Positions 8,588 to 17,223 are shown, counted from the stretch's first letter. The stretch: DNA of 34,649 nt from UBA7656 sp040755335 (GCA_040755335.1 JBFMAU010000011.1:1-34649); one strand, 5' to 3'. Notes: generated by a model from the sequence alone, not told the origin. Numbers and translations: made by a program.

Positions 8588-8803
8588 CCGTTTGAGAGAA
8601 ATTTCTTCGCGCAGAAACTAACAGAGCCTCTGCGGGTAAGGCAAGTTGCCTGACGGCTGACAGGTTCCTTCCTTATCGTTGCGCGGTTGAAAACGCGATT
8701 GTTTCAGAGGATACTTCGCCCGTCTGCGGCCTGAAAAAGTTGTCGAGATTGAGCGGTCAGTCAGCGAATATGTAGTTGAAGTCGGCATATCGAGGTGCAG
8801 AGG

Positions 8804-10756
8804 ATGTCGGGCAATGACGATTTTGAAAGCATCGGCCTGCGGTTGCATGCCCGATTGCTTGAAGGAGATGATCGCGCGGCGGATGAGATCATAATTCATT
8901 TTCGCGCTTCGCTCGTCGTGGCGCTCAGGAGAAGGTTTTCTCATCTTTCGGACCCGCACCTCGCCGAAATAGCCGCAGACGACGCGTTGCTCGCTTACAT
9001 CGGTCAGCCCGAAAAATTCGACCCCGCGCACGGCTCGCTCATCGCGTGGTTGTATATGGATGCGCGAACCAACCTGATAAACCTGCTCAGGCACGAGCAG
9101 CGTATATCGAAACGTCGCTCGACATTCGAGGAAGGTCTGAGCAAAGATTCATCTGCCGACCCGGAGCGGCGTTTGATCGAAAGCGATTCTGCGATCATCC
9201 GTCACGCGCGGAAAATAGTGACTGACCCGCTTGATCGCGAAGTCGTAAGCCTTATGGCCGAAGGCGAGCGCGATACGACTGTCTTTGCCGAAGCTCTGGG
9301 CCTTGAACATCTCACCCTTGTCGAGCAAGCCCTTGCAGTCAAGCGTCACAAGGATCGTTTGAAGAAGGCGCTCTCACGCGGGCTTGCGCGAAAGAGGATC
9401 GTGATAATCGTGGCGATGCTCTTAGGGTTTTGGCGTCGCAGTCGGGCTGCCTCGCGCGTACAGGTTGCTGCCATCGTGATCGCATTGCTTGCGATAATCG
9501 GCTCGCAGTTTCTCGCCTTGCAGAGCGTGAAGGAATCGAGAGCTACACGCGACGATCAATCAACAGCCGCGATGCAGTCTGTAGAGGAAAGGCAATCGAA
9601 TCAGGCCGCGCCAGTCGCCGGAGAGTATGTAGAGAAGATATTCTTCAGTTCGAACCGCGCTGCCGAGTCAGGCACAACACAAAGTCACATCTGGATGATG
9701 AACCCGGACGGCTCAGAGATGAAGCAGGTCACGTTCGGAGATATTCGGGATAATGCTCTCAATGTTTCTCCTGATGGGACGAAGCTGGTTTTATCTCGCG
9801 CTGTATCTCCGCAGCAATATAGTCACTCCACTATACTGGTAAAAGACCTTGCGTCCGGCGTCGAGATACCTGTGACTGCGGATTCGGATTATCCACGGGG
9901 AGTTTACTGTTCCAGCAGCCCGGTCTGGTCGCCCGATGGAACGCAGATAGCCTTCAATCGATACGATGCAGTGAACTTCGAACCAGGGCAGCAGGTAAGT
10001 GGAATCTGGATAGTCGATTTCCTGCCGTCAATAGGAGAGCCGAAACAGATCACTCCCCCGACAGGATACAACCGCCTCAATCCATGCTGGTCGCCTGACG
10101 GACACATCTTCTACTCGAAGCCGGTTTCGCGCGATGGACCGACAGAGATATGGAAAATTGACCCTCAGACGATGGAGGAAGAAGTGGTGATTCCTCTCGT
10201 CGTGTGTGAGCGTGTGCCTGTAGTTTCACCTGATGGCAGCAGGCTCTTATTGGTGAGCGACCGGAACAGCGATCCGGGAGGCGACATATACATCGCCGAC
10301 ACTGCAAACCCGATGGATTCCCAGGTGCGGTTGACGCCTTATTCGGGATTCAGAGTGGCTCACTGGTCGCCCGATGGAAAAAGTATAGTTGCCGTTTCAG
10401 TGATGTACTGTGTGACGGATGATAGATTGAAGTGGCTGCCGCATTATGGAGTTCCCGCTGATGTAGTGTCACGGCTCAGGCGCGCGAAGACGAGGAAGGC
10501 GATGACAGAGCCTGAGTTGCTCGATCTTGTCAGGTCGTGTATAGGAGATGAACTGACTGAAAAGCACAGATACCGAATCATTAGTCTGGCGGCGAGCGAA
10601 TTCAACCTGTCAGTGATAAATGCCGACGGAACAGGAATCAGGCAATTGACCTCCGGCCTGGATATGTCAGGTGGAGGGCTATGGGTGAGGATAACGAAAG
10701 AAGCCGCGGCAGCTATCAAAGAAATGCAAAAGACAAAAGGTAAAAAGAAAAAGTGA
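8804..10756 (+). CDS. ECF-like sigma factor fused to a membrane anchor and TolB-like beta-propeller
   Basis: A 650-residue protein. ATG 8804 is preferred because GAGG lies 8 nt upstream, overlapping a GTG candidate at 8795. Residues about 12-105 read as sigma-70 region 2 (AADDALLAYI, GSLIAWLYMDARTNLINLLR). Residues about 135-198 read as region 4 (DREVVSLMAEGERDTTVFAEALG, then RHKDRLKKAL). A hydrophobic stretch, V219 to about L240, is a probable transmembrane helix; a shorter one at 199-210 is too short to span alone. The C-terminal 380 residues carry at least five PD40/TolB-like blades (WSPDGTQIAF, WSPDGHIFY, SPDGSRLLL, WSPDGKSIVA). With one helix the propeller would be outside and the sigma part inside, suggesting a membrane-tethered sensor/sigma protein. 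Whether it is released by proteolysis or works as a sigma factor is inference. Confidence 0.8.
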   Translation: MSGNDDFESIGLRLHARLLEGDDRAADEIIIHFRASLVVALRRRFSHLSDPHLAEIAADDALLAYIGQPEKFDPAHGSLIAWLYMDARTNLINLLRHEQRISKRRSTFEEGLSKDSSADPERRLIESDSAIIRHARKIVTDPLDREVVSLMAEGERDTTVFAEALGLEHLTLVEQALAVKRHKDRLKKALSRGLARKRIVIIVAMLLGFWRRSRAASRVQVAAIVIALLAIIGSQFLALQSVKESRATRDDQSTAAMQSVEERQSNQAAPVAGEYVEKIFFSSNRAAESGTTQSHIWMMNPDGSEMKQVTFGDIRDNALNVSPDGTKLVLSRAVSPQQYSHSTILVKDLASGVEIPVTADSDYPRGVYCSSSPVWSPDGTQIAFNRYDAVNFEPGQQVSGIWIVDFLPSIGEPKQITPPTGYNRLNPCWSPDGHIFYSKPVSRDGPTEIWKIDPQTMEEEVVIPLVVCERVPVVSPDGSRLLLVSDRNSDPGGDIYIADTANPMDSQVRLTPYSGFRVAHWSPDGKSIVAVSVMYCVTDDRLKWLPHYGVPADVVSRLRRAKTRKAMTEPELLDLVRSCIGDELTEKHRYRIISLAASEFNLSVINADGTGIRQLTSGLDMSGGGLWVRITKEAAAAIKEMQKTKGKKKK

Positions 10757-11058
10757 GAATCGCGTTAGAGGCTCGCCGCATATTTTTACAGCATCGCGAT
10801 AAAAATTGTCGAACTTCTCACTTGAGTCGTTGAATACCGGTTTGAAACAGCCGGTTGTTGAGGGAAATGTTTCCTGATCGATCAGCACGATAGGGCGACA
10901 TCCTGGCCAGCGGTCGCCTCAAAGCAATAAGCAGTGACATAGAAATCTGTTGGAAGGCTTGACCACGCCCTTCCTGGGATAGGTGTGTCTTCACAAGGGA
11001 AAACACGGGTATCAACTGTCGCGGACGCTGTTTTTCAGCCCGCAAAAAGGAGATAAAG
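10757..11058. other. Intergenic leader of the kelch-protein gene; no gene seen
   Basis: About 300 bp without a convincing reading frame. Small palindromes occur (ggaaa-tg-tttcc near 10863). An AAAAGGAG ribosome site just before 11059 belongs to the next gene. I checked for a c-di-GMP or similar riboswitch core and did not find one I could support. Confidence 0.5.
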
Positions 11059-13221
11059 ATGAAAATGCGAGTTGCCGTTTGGTTGATTTCACTGGTTCTT
11101 GCAATATCAGGTCTTGGAGCATTAACGATTGCTTCCTGTCCGGCGTGGACGACAAAGGCACCGACTCCTACGCCAAGGTCTCCTGTCAAAGCTCATACCA
11201 TCGGAGGAATGATTTATGCGGGGCTGGCAGCAGGCCCGGGCGGCACAAATGGCCGCTTCGATCTGTATGACCCGAACAATGACACATGGACACAGCTTCC
11301 GATGTCGACGGATGCTTATGGGCGGGCGACAGCCGTGATTGATGGAAAGCTGTACGCTTTCGGTGGTGTCGAACACGCCGGACCGTTGAATCGTGTGGAT
11401 GAGTTCGATCCTTCGACAAACACATGGTCGTCTCGCGCAGCCATGCCCACGGCGCGAGAATCGGTCGCTGCGGCGGAAGTGAATGGAAAGGCCTATGTGC
11501 TGGGAGGAAGCCTTGCTTCGGGAGCTAATCCGGGAACTGCGGCCAATGAAGTCTATGACCCTGTGACCAATACCTGGCAGACGCGCGCGCCTATGCCCAG
11601 GTCTCGTCTATCGCACATGGTCGCCGCCGTTGGAGAGAAGATATATGTCTTTGGCGGATTCGATGGGGTCGGCCCGTTCCATACAACAACATTTGATATC
11701 GTCGATGTGTATGACACCTCCGCAAACACCTGGACGACTTGCCCGACACCTATGCCCCAGCGACTTGCCAGTTCTGGGATAGCAGTGCTGAATGGCAGGG
11801 TGTTTCTCTTCGGCGGAGTAGCTCCGCTAGTAAATCAGGTGAATAATGTTTGGGAGTTCGACCCAGTGGCGGAGACTTGGACGACACAATGCCCTATGCC
11901 GACTGAGAGGAACGGAGCCGGAGCGGCAGTATTCAACGGAGTGGTTTATGTGATCGCAGGTGAAAACCAATCAGGATATCAGTCGGTTGTCGAAGTTTTC
12001 TCGCCGAACAACTCGCCGCAGGCCGTGTGCCGGAATGTTACCGTTTCAGCAGGGGCGAACTGCATGGCCAGTGCCTCGATTGACAACGGCTCTTTCGATC
12101 CAGATGGAGACACAATCACGATCACTCAAGACCCGCCGGGACCTTACCCTCTCGGCAGCACTCAGGTGACGCTGACCGTGACTGACGACAAGGGTGCTTC
12201 GAGCCAATGCACAGCAACAGTGACGGTCATTGATGACACTGCGCCATCGATTAGCTGTTCGTCGAACATCGCGCAATCCGCTGATCCGGGGCAATGCTCC
12301 GCTGTCGTCAGCTATCCGCTCCCGTCTGTCACAGACAACTGCGCGGGAGTTTCAATCGCCTGCGCTCCGCCGTCGGGGGCAGCTTTCCCTCTCGGCACAA
12401 CCCAGGTTCTCTGCACAGCTACCGATGCATCAGGCAACAGCGCCTCGTGCGGCTTCACCATAACGGTCGAAAACCCCGCTCCGACACTCTCCATAACCGG
12501 CCCGCCGAGCGGCTCGGTCTTTCCAGTCAACACGACAATCAACTTCACAGGCGCTTTCACCGATAACGCGGGAGATGTCCATGCGGCTCAGTGGATGTTC
12601 GACTCAATCACCCAGCCAGCAACCGTAAACGAAACGACCGGAGACGTGACTGCTGCCTACTCGTTCATTACGCCGGGAGTCTATCTGGTCGCGCTTACAC
12701 TCAGCGACCAATGCGGAAATTCGGCCACCGCAAACACCGTCGGCGGCCTTACTGCTCTGGTCGTCATCTACGATCCGGATGGAGGCTTCGTGACCGGAGG
12801 AGGCTGGATTAACTCTCCGCTCGGAGCTTATGCGCCAAATCCCGCGCTTGCGGGCAAGGCCAATTTCGGCTTCGTCTCGAAGTATCAGCCGGGGGCGAGC
12901 GTGCCTGCCGGAGAGACGGAGTTTCAATTCAAGGTCGCCGGTCTCAACTTCCACTCGACCATTTATGAATGGCTCGTAGTGGCAGGAGCCCGCGCGCAGT
13001 ACAAGGGATCAGGGAAGATCAACGGCGCGGGCAACTACGGCTTTATGCTCACAGCCATAGACGGACAGATCAATGGCGGCGGCGGAGTCGATAAGTTCCG
13101 AATCAAAATCTGGGACAAAAACAATGGCGATGCGATTGTTTACGACAATCAACTCGGCGCTGCTGATGGCGACGATCCGACCACCACGCTTGGCGGCGGC
13201 AGCATAGTCATCCACAAGTAA
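11059..13221 (+). CDS. Secreted kelch-repeat protein with HYR and PKD-like domains and a conserved C-terminal module
   Basis: A 720-residue protein with a signal peptide (about 1-26) and a good AAGGAG ribosome site. Residues about 30-330 hold six kelch-type blades, recognisable by repeats such as VYVIAGENQ, YVFGGFDG and NTWTT. Then come an HYR-like domain pair (about 335-475; NVTVSAGANC, VTDDKGASSQC, DDTAPSISCSSN, TATDASGNSASC) and a PKD-like domain (about 476-575). The tail, starting GFVTGGGWI, is a module often found at the end of secreted proteins of this type. It is probably an extracellular or surface adhesive or carbohydrate-binding protein; no catalytic residues are evident. It follows the sigma/propeller gene on the same strand after 302 bp. 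Confidence 0.85.
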   Translation: MKMRVAVWLISLVLAISGLGALTIASCPAWTTKAPTPTPRSPVKAHTIGGMIYAGLAAGPGGTNGRFDLYDPNNDTWTQLPMSTDAYGRATAVIDGKLYAFGGVEHAGPLNRVDEFDPSTNTWSSRAAMPTARESVAAAEVNGKAYVLGGSLASGANPGTAANEVYDPVTNTWQTRAPMPRSRLSHMVAAVGEKIYVFGGFDGVGPFHTTTFDIVDVYDTSANTWTTCPTPMPQRLASSGIAVLNGRVFLFGGVAPLVNQVNNVWEFDPVAETWTTQCPMPTERNGAGAAVFNGVVYVIAGENQSGYQSVVEVFSPNNSPQAVCRNVTVSAGANCMASASIDNGSFDPDGDTITITQDPPGPYPLGSTQVTLTVTDDKGASSQCTATVTVIDDTAPSISCSSNIAQSADPGQCSAVVSYPLPSVTDNCAGVSIACAPPSGAAFPLGTTQVLCTATDASGNSASCGFTITVENPAPTLSITGPPSGSVFPVNTTINFTGAFTDNAGDVHAAQWMFDSITQPATVNETTGDVTAAYSFITPGVYLVALTLSDQCGNSATANTVGGLTALVVIYDPDGGFVTGGGWINSPLGAYAPNPALAGKANFGFVSKYQPGASVPAGETEFQFKVAGLNFHSTIYEWLVVAGARAQYKGSGKINGAGNYGFMLTAIDGQINGGGGVDKFRIKIWDKNNGDAIVYDNQLGAADGDDPTTTLGGGSIVIHK

Positions 13222-13232
13222 CTCACTCGAAG

Positions 13233-13284
13233 CCGGGGCGTCGGTCTGTCACCGATGCCCCATCACGCCCCGCCCCGGATTTTT
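13233..13284 (+). terminator. Strong hairpin after the kelch gene, probable terminator
   Basis: The stem ggggcgtcggt (13235-13245) pairs with accgatgcccc (13251-13261) over 11 bp with one G-U pair. A further GC-rich stretch and ATTTTT follow. It sits right after the stop at 13221. Confidence 0.55.
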
Positions 13285-13391
13285 CCACTGTAACCTTTTC
13301 CTCTCCTCAAACGTGTTATCGTCGGCGCGCGCAAAGACGCGCGTGGGGCGCAGGACGGATTGCCCGCCCTGAAAGCGTGAAATTTTGAGCC

Positions 13392-13412
13392 GCGCAATCT
13401 GACAGATTGCGC
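13392..13412. repeat. Perfect 9-bp hairpin of the short-palindrome type
   Basis: gcgcaatct, gac, agattgcgc is a perfect stem with a 3-nt loop followed by cac, 24 bp before the FAD oxidoreductase start. It resembles the one upstream of atpA in loop size and in the flank gcgcca. Confidence 0.55.
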
Positions 13413-13436
13413 CACTTCTTGTGAGGAGTTGACTCT

Positions 13437-14738
13437 ATGCAATCGAATGAAAACAACGTCATCGTGATAGGCGGCGGCATGGCGGGACTTGCTGCGGCCA
13501 CATTCATAGCTCGCACGGGACTCAGCGTAAAATTATTCGAGCAATCCGGGGCGCTCGGCGGTCGGGCGAGAACCAAAGAACAAAACGGATTTTATTTCAA
13601 CATCGGCCCGCACGCGCTTTACAGACAGGGCGCAGGGATGGAGGTTCTCGCGGAACTCGGCATAACTCCACGAGGCGCTCCTCCCCGCGTGTCGAAAGGC
13701 TTTGCAGTGCGCGAAGGAGTCAAATACCTGCTGCCCACTTCTACCGCGACGCTTTTCAAGACCGACCTGCTCCGTCTCAAGTCAAAGCTTGAAATCGCCC
13801 GACTGCTTGCGACTATTGCCAGACTCGATGGCTCCGAGTGGATGAACGCAAGCGTCGCCCAATGGCTCACGCAGAGATTCAAACACTACTCGTCGAGAGA
13901 ACTTCTCGCGGCTTTGTTTCGCGTCGCGACCTACATCAACGCGCCTGAGCGATTGAGCGCGGGCGCGGCTATCGAGCAGTTGAAAAAGGCTGTCGCCGCG
14001 GGCGTGCTTTATCTCGATGAAGGATGGCAGACGCTCGTCGATCAGGTCGAGCAGGCGGCCCGCAACGCGGGTGTCTTCATCGAAACCGGAACGAAGATCG
14101 CGTCTATCGAGCGCGACTCCACAGGCGCGGTCTGCGCTGCGCGAACGGCAGACGGAGCGAGACTGGAAGCCGCGACCATCGTCATCGCTTCAGACCCTCG
14201 CACCGCTGCTGAACTCATAGGCGATCAGCAGCGATGGGTTGACAGGGCTTCGGTGAAAGCGGCGTGCCTCGACCTCGCGCTTGATCGCTTGCCTGTGCCT
14301 GAGGCCACATTCGCGCTCGGCATTGACCGACCTCTTTATCTTTCGGTTCATTCGGCGGCTGCGCGACTCGCTCCTGAAGGGGGCGCGCTGGTTCACCTTG
14401 CGAAGTATCTTCCGCTGGATCACAAGGAATCTGCGGAAGAAGATGAGCACGAGTTGGAAGGTTTGATGGATTTGATTCAACCGGGATGGCGAGAGTGTGT
14501 GGCGCATCGCCGATTCCTGCCTGATATGACTGTGATGAACTGGCTGCCTGCATACGAAGAAGGCGGCGCCAGACCGGAGCCTGAGGTGAAGGATGCGCCG
14601 GGTCTCTTTATTGCGGGTGACTGGGTGGGCAGAGAAGGATTTCTCGTCGATGCGGCTCTTGCGAGCGCAAAGGAAGCGGCAAGATTTGCGGTCGAGTATC
14701 AACCTGCTTTGGCTAAGAAGGCAAAAGTAAAAATGTAG
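13437..14738 (+). CDS. FAD-dependent oxidoreductase, phytoene desaturase/amine oxidase-like
   Basis: A 433-residue flavoprotein with the dinucleotide-binding motif GGGMAG at residues 12-17, the follow-on glycine/arginine motif GALGGRAR typical of the amine oxidase/phytoene desaturase superfamily, and a C-terminal FAD-contact segment (FIAGDWVGREGFLVDAALASA). No signal peptide. The start at ATG 13437 has GAGGAG upstream. Similar proteins are carotenoid desaturases or isomerases or uncharacterised NAD(P)-binding flavoproteins. No carotenoid genes (crtB, crtE) are nearby, so the substrate is unknown. It is convergent with the GlcE-like gene, with a shared hairpin between them. Confidence 0.85.
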   Translation: MQSNENNVIVIGGGMAGLAAATFIARTGLSVKLFEQSGALGGRARTKEQNGFYFNIGPHALYRQGAGMEVLAELGITPRGAPPRVSKGFAVREGVKYLLPTSTATLFKTDLLRLKSKLEIARLLATIARLDGSEWMNASVAQWLTQRFKHYSSRELLAALFRVATYINAPERLSAGAAIEQLKKAVAAGVLYLDEGWQTLVDQVEQAARNAGVFIETGTKIASIERDSTGAVCAARTADGARLEAATIVIASDPRTAAELIGDQQRWVDRASVKAACLDLALDRLPVPEATFALGIDRPLYLSVHSAAARLAPEGGALVHLAKYLPLDHKESAEEDEHELEGLMDLIQPGWRECVAHRRFLPDMTVMNWLPAYEEGGARPEPEVKDAPGLFIAGDWVGREGFLVDAALASAKEAARFAVEYQPALAKKAKVKM

Positions 14739-14742
14739 GTTC

Positions 14743-14763
14743 AGGCAAAAGCATGTTTTGCCT
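14743..14763. terminator. Bidirectional hairpin between convergent genes
   Basis: aggcaaaa, gcatg, ttttgcct is a perfect 8-bp stem with A-rich and T-rich halves, placed between the stops of two convergent genes and overlapping the stop of the minus-strand gene. It could serve both genes as terminator. Confidence 0.5.
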
Positions 14764-15995
14764 TATATTCCGGCGACGAATTTTCCGGGGTTGAGCAGCG
14801 ACCGGGGATCGAATTTTTCCTTGATCGCTCTCATCAACGGGGCAGTCTCGACTTCGCCCCACGCATCCGCGCGTCTGCGCACCTGTGCGGACGCGCGTTC
14901 TATGACGAGCGTTCCGCCCATTCCGATTGTTTCCGCGCGGAGTTTTTCTATCGCGGCTATGGCCGCGTCATCTTCCGCATCGAAGGCCGCTCTGATTACC
15001 CCCGCGCCGAGGTCAGCCGTGACCGCTTTGCAGGGAAGCGAGAGCATATTTTCAAAACACCCGGCGGCTCGCGATATCGGCACGCTCGCTCGGATAGCGA
15101 CGCTCGCCTCGCGGTCTATGTCGGCGACTCGCTTCCAGAAATTTTCGGCTTCATCCTCGCTCAATATCTTCGCCTGACCGCCATCAAGAGCTTTCATCAC
15201 GCAATCGATCTGGTAGCGGATAGTCGGCTCGCTTCCGGCAAATCTTATGGCGAGGCTCACATCGGGCATACTGCAAAGAAAGAGCGAAGCGGGTAGTAGC
15301 TCTGAAGCCGCGCGCGCAACGCGGAGGAGCTTTCGATGATCATCGGTTATGACGAGGGTGGAAATCATGTCGGGCAGGGGCCGCAGCTTGATGATGAGTT
15401 CCGTGATCACGGCGAGCGTCCCAAAACTTCCGACATAGAGTTTGTTCATATCGTACCCGGCGACGTTTTTGACTACCTTGCCGCCCGAACGACTCTCCTT
15501 TCCGTCGATGTGGGCCAGTTTCAAACCGAGCGCGTAATCGCGCGGGGTTCCAAATCCCGCCCTCAGCGGCCCGAAGGAAGCGCACGCGAAGACAGCGCCC
15601 AAACTCGCCCGCCGCGCGTCGGGAGGATCGAGCGGCAACCACTGTCTTTCTTTGCGAACCACCGTGTTGAAATCCGCAAGCAGGACGCCCGCTTCGACCG
15701 TTGCCGTGAGGTCAGGCGCGCTGTATTCGACCACGCGATTCATTCGCTCAAGGCTCAGGACCACATCAGCGCGGCGAAGCGGATTGCCGCATTCGAGCCA
15801 CGTCATCTTTCCAGCCGGAACGACGGCCACAGAGTGTTCGCTGCATACCCTGAGACACTCGGCGACTTCACGACTTGACGCGGGGCGAATGATGAGTTGA
15901 GGTTTGATCGAATCGACGAAGAGGTCAGGCTGTCGGGTTATATGCTCGCTTCCGACTATCGATTCGAGAGATCGTTCGAAAGAGGGGTCAGCCAT
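14763..15995 (-). CDS. FAD-binding oxidase, glycolate oxidase subunit GlcE-like
   Basis: A 410-residue protein of the FAD-linked oxidase (PCMH-type) family. The N-terminal part has the FAD-binding text AVVPAGKMTWLECG, and the middle holds the clear GlcE signature GGKVVKNVAGYDMNKLYVG followed by SFGTLAVITE. In known bacteria GlcE joins GlcD and GlcF to oxidise glycolate to glyoxylate, but neither partner is in this window. I chose ATG 15995 (MADPSFERS) because AGGA precedes it and the longer frame upstream lies inside the FHA gene. The start overlaps the end of that gene by 8 nt, so the two are probably co-translated. Confidence 0.85.
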   Translation of the reverse strand: MADPSFERSLESIVGSEHITRQPDLFVDSIKPQLIIRPASSREVAECLRVCSEHSVAVVPAGKMTWLECGNPLRRADVVLSLERMNRVVEYSAPDLTATVEAGVLLADFNTVVRKERQWLPLDPPDARRASLGAVFACASFGPLRAGFGTPRDYALGLKLAHIDGKESRSGGKVVKNVAGYDMNKLYVGSFGTLAVITELIIKLRPLPDMISTLVITDDHRKLLRVARAASELLPASLFLCSMPDVSLAIRFAGSEPTIRYQIDCVMKALDGGQAKILSEDEAENFWKRVADIDREASVAIRASVPISRAAGCFENMLSLPCKAVTADLGAGVIRAAFDAEDDAAIAAIEKLRAETIGMGGTLVIERASAQVRRRADAWGEVETAPLMRAIKEKFDPRSLLNPGKFVAGI

Positions 15996-16755
15996 TTGAA
16001 TCCTGATCGAGAAGTTGAAGGGTCGGTCTCGGAGCGTCTGCCGGGACGGGAGATTCTTTCCCGCCTTCGATGAGGTCTCGGAAAAATTCCGCGAACTGGC
16101 GCGAGAAATCCGCGAGGTCGAGCGAGAGGAAGACGGACGGAAGAGCGGGCAGTTTTTCCATGACGTTGGCATACACGCCGCGAGCGCCGCGATAGTTTTC
16201 GCGCTCAAGGTGATGAATGGCGACAGCGGCCTGAATCAACATCTGGTAGAAGAGCTTCGTCTCCCCCTCCGACCGCGCCCATATTTCTTCCCACGATTCG
16301 TGAGCCTCGAAGAAGCGGCCCGCGTTGAAATGCTCCAGTCCCGCGAGGTATTCGCGCGGGTACATCTGGCGAACGGTAGGAGAGTCGCGCAGGGGTTCTT
16401 CTTCCGAGACGATAGTGGCCAGTTTATCGAGGAAGGTTTCGCGCTTGAGGGCCGAAGTATCGCGGCCTTCGGCAATCTCCATTTTCAAAGTGAAGGGGCC
16501 AACCTTGATCAAGTCGCCGTCCTTGAGTTCGATCCAGGTGACGCGCTCGCCGTTGACGAAGGTGCCGTTGTTACTCTTCTGATCGACGACGAAGAACTTT
16601 CCGCCGTTGCGCTCGATGAAGAAATGCTGCCGCGAGACAGTTGGATACGGGAACACGATGTCGCATGACTTATGCCTCCCGAAAATGATCTTGTCGCGGT
16701 CGAGCGGGATGATCTCGCCGTGTCGAAGCTCGGATTCGAATCGAAGACAAGCCAT
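15988..16755 (-). CDS. FHA-domain protein fused to a DUF309 domain
   Basis: A 255-residue protein from ATG 16755; a GTG at 16773 would add six residues. Residues about 5-95 are a forkhead-associated phosphothreonine-binding domain with its usual conserved residues: G26-R27, S41-R-x-H44 and N63-G64 (NNGTFVNGERV). After a 35-residue linker, residues about 134-200 match DUF309, with FNAGRFFEAHESWEEIWA and FYQMLIQAAVAIHHL. DUF309 proteins are small helical proteins of unknown function and usually stand alone. The fusion suggests recruitment to a phosphorylated partner; this is inference. It is head-to-head with the HNH gene and overlaps the start of the GlcE-like gene. Confidence 0.85.
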   Translation of the reverse strand: MACLRFESELRHGEIIPLDRDKIIFGRHKSCDIVFPYPTVSRQHFFIERNGGKFFVVDQKSNNGTFVNGERVTWIELKDGDLIKVGPFTLKMEIAEGRDTSALKRETFLDKLATIVSEEEPLRDSPTVRQMYPREYLAGLEHFNAGRFFEAHESWEEIWARSEGETKLFYQMLIQAAVAIHHLERENYRGARGVYANVMEKLPALPSVFLSLDLADFSRQFAEFFRDLIEGGKESPVPADAPRPTLQLLDQDSNG

Positions 16756-16766
16756 CGGTCGATAAT

Positions 16767-17111
16767 ATGGCACATTTTTCGGGAATCATGAAACGAAAGC
16801 TGGAGGGAGTTTTCCAGAAAAACCCTGACAGACAGTTAGCCCTCAATCGCGCGGTCAAACTCAGAAACAAGAAGAATGCCTTCGACTATCTGATGAAGCA
16901 TCCCTGCGTTGATTGCGGATTGAGCGATCCGGTGTTGCTGACCTTCGATCATGTGAACGGAAAGAAAGAGTCCGATGTTGGGAAAATGATCGATTCCTGC
17001 CTATCATGGGAGAAAATAATGGCCGAGATCGCGAAATGCGCCGTTCGATGCTTCAACTGCCACATGAAAAAAACTGCGCGCGAAAAAGGATGGGGCAAAC
17101 TGAGGGGATAA
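16767..17111 (+). CDS. Small HNH-type nuclease-like zinc protein
   Basis: A 114-residue basic protein. Two zinc-knuckle cysteine pairs frame the core: C47-x2-C50 (CVDCG) and C95-x2-C98 (CFNCH). Between them is D61-H62 (TFDHVNG), and N97 and H99 complete a DH...N..H arrangement as in HNH endonucleases. An internal ATG at 16788 is an alternative start; neither has a strong ribosome site. It starts only 11 bp from the ATG of the divergent FHA gene, so any promoter must lie within coding sequence. Its target is unknown; it could be a housekeeping or selfish-element nuclease. Confidence 0.75.
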   Translation: MAHFSGIMKRKLEGVFQKNPDRQLALNRAVKLRNKKNAFDYLMKHPCVDCGLSDPVLLTFDHVNGKKESDVGKMIDSCLSWEKIMAEIAKCAVRCFNCHMKKTAREKGWGKLRG

Positions 17112-17146
17112 GATATTTTGGAGATGTGAAGCGAAAAATGAGAGAG

Positions 17147-17223
17147 TGGTGGCCCCTGAAAGACTTGAACTTTCGACCTTCGGATTATGAGTCCGCTGCT
17201 CTAACCGACTGAGCTAAGGGGCC
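17147..17223 (-). tRNA. tRNA with CAT anticodon (Ile2 or elongator Met), CCA encoded
   Basis: Read on the minus strand the gene begins GGCCCCTTAGCTCAGTCGG and shows a 7-bp acceptor stem (GGCCCCT/AGGGGCC), a D arm, an anticodon loop CTCATAA and a GTTCAAGTC T-loop region, then A and CCA. The GGCCCCTTAGCTCAGT start resembles tRNA-Ile2 (lysidine-modified C34) of E. coli more than its tRNA-Met. The anticodon alone cannot decide between Ile and Met. Confidence 0.93.

Noticed and set aside
7922..8653. 243-residue plus-strand frame opposite bioB
   Set aside because: Shadow of biotin synthase; arginine/alanine-rich text without motifs.
10757..11058. Riboswitch (c-di-GMP-I type) before the kelch gene
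   Set aside because: Only small palindromes are present; the conserved core of known classes could not be found.
14763..16208. Longer start for the GlcE-like gene, adding 71 residues
   Set aside because: The extra part is Ser/Arg-rich, lies inside the FHA-DUF309 gene and has no family similarity; ATG 15995 has a ribosome site.
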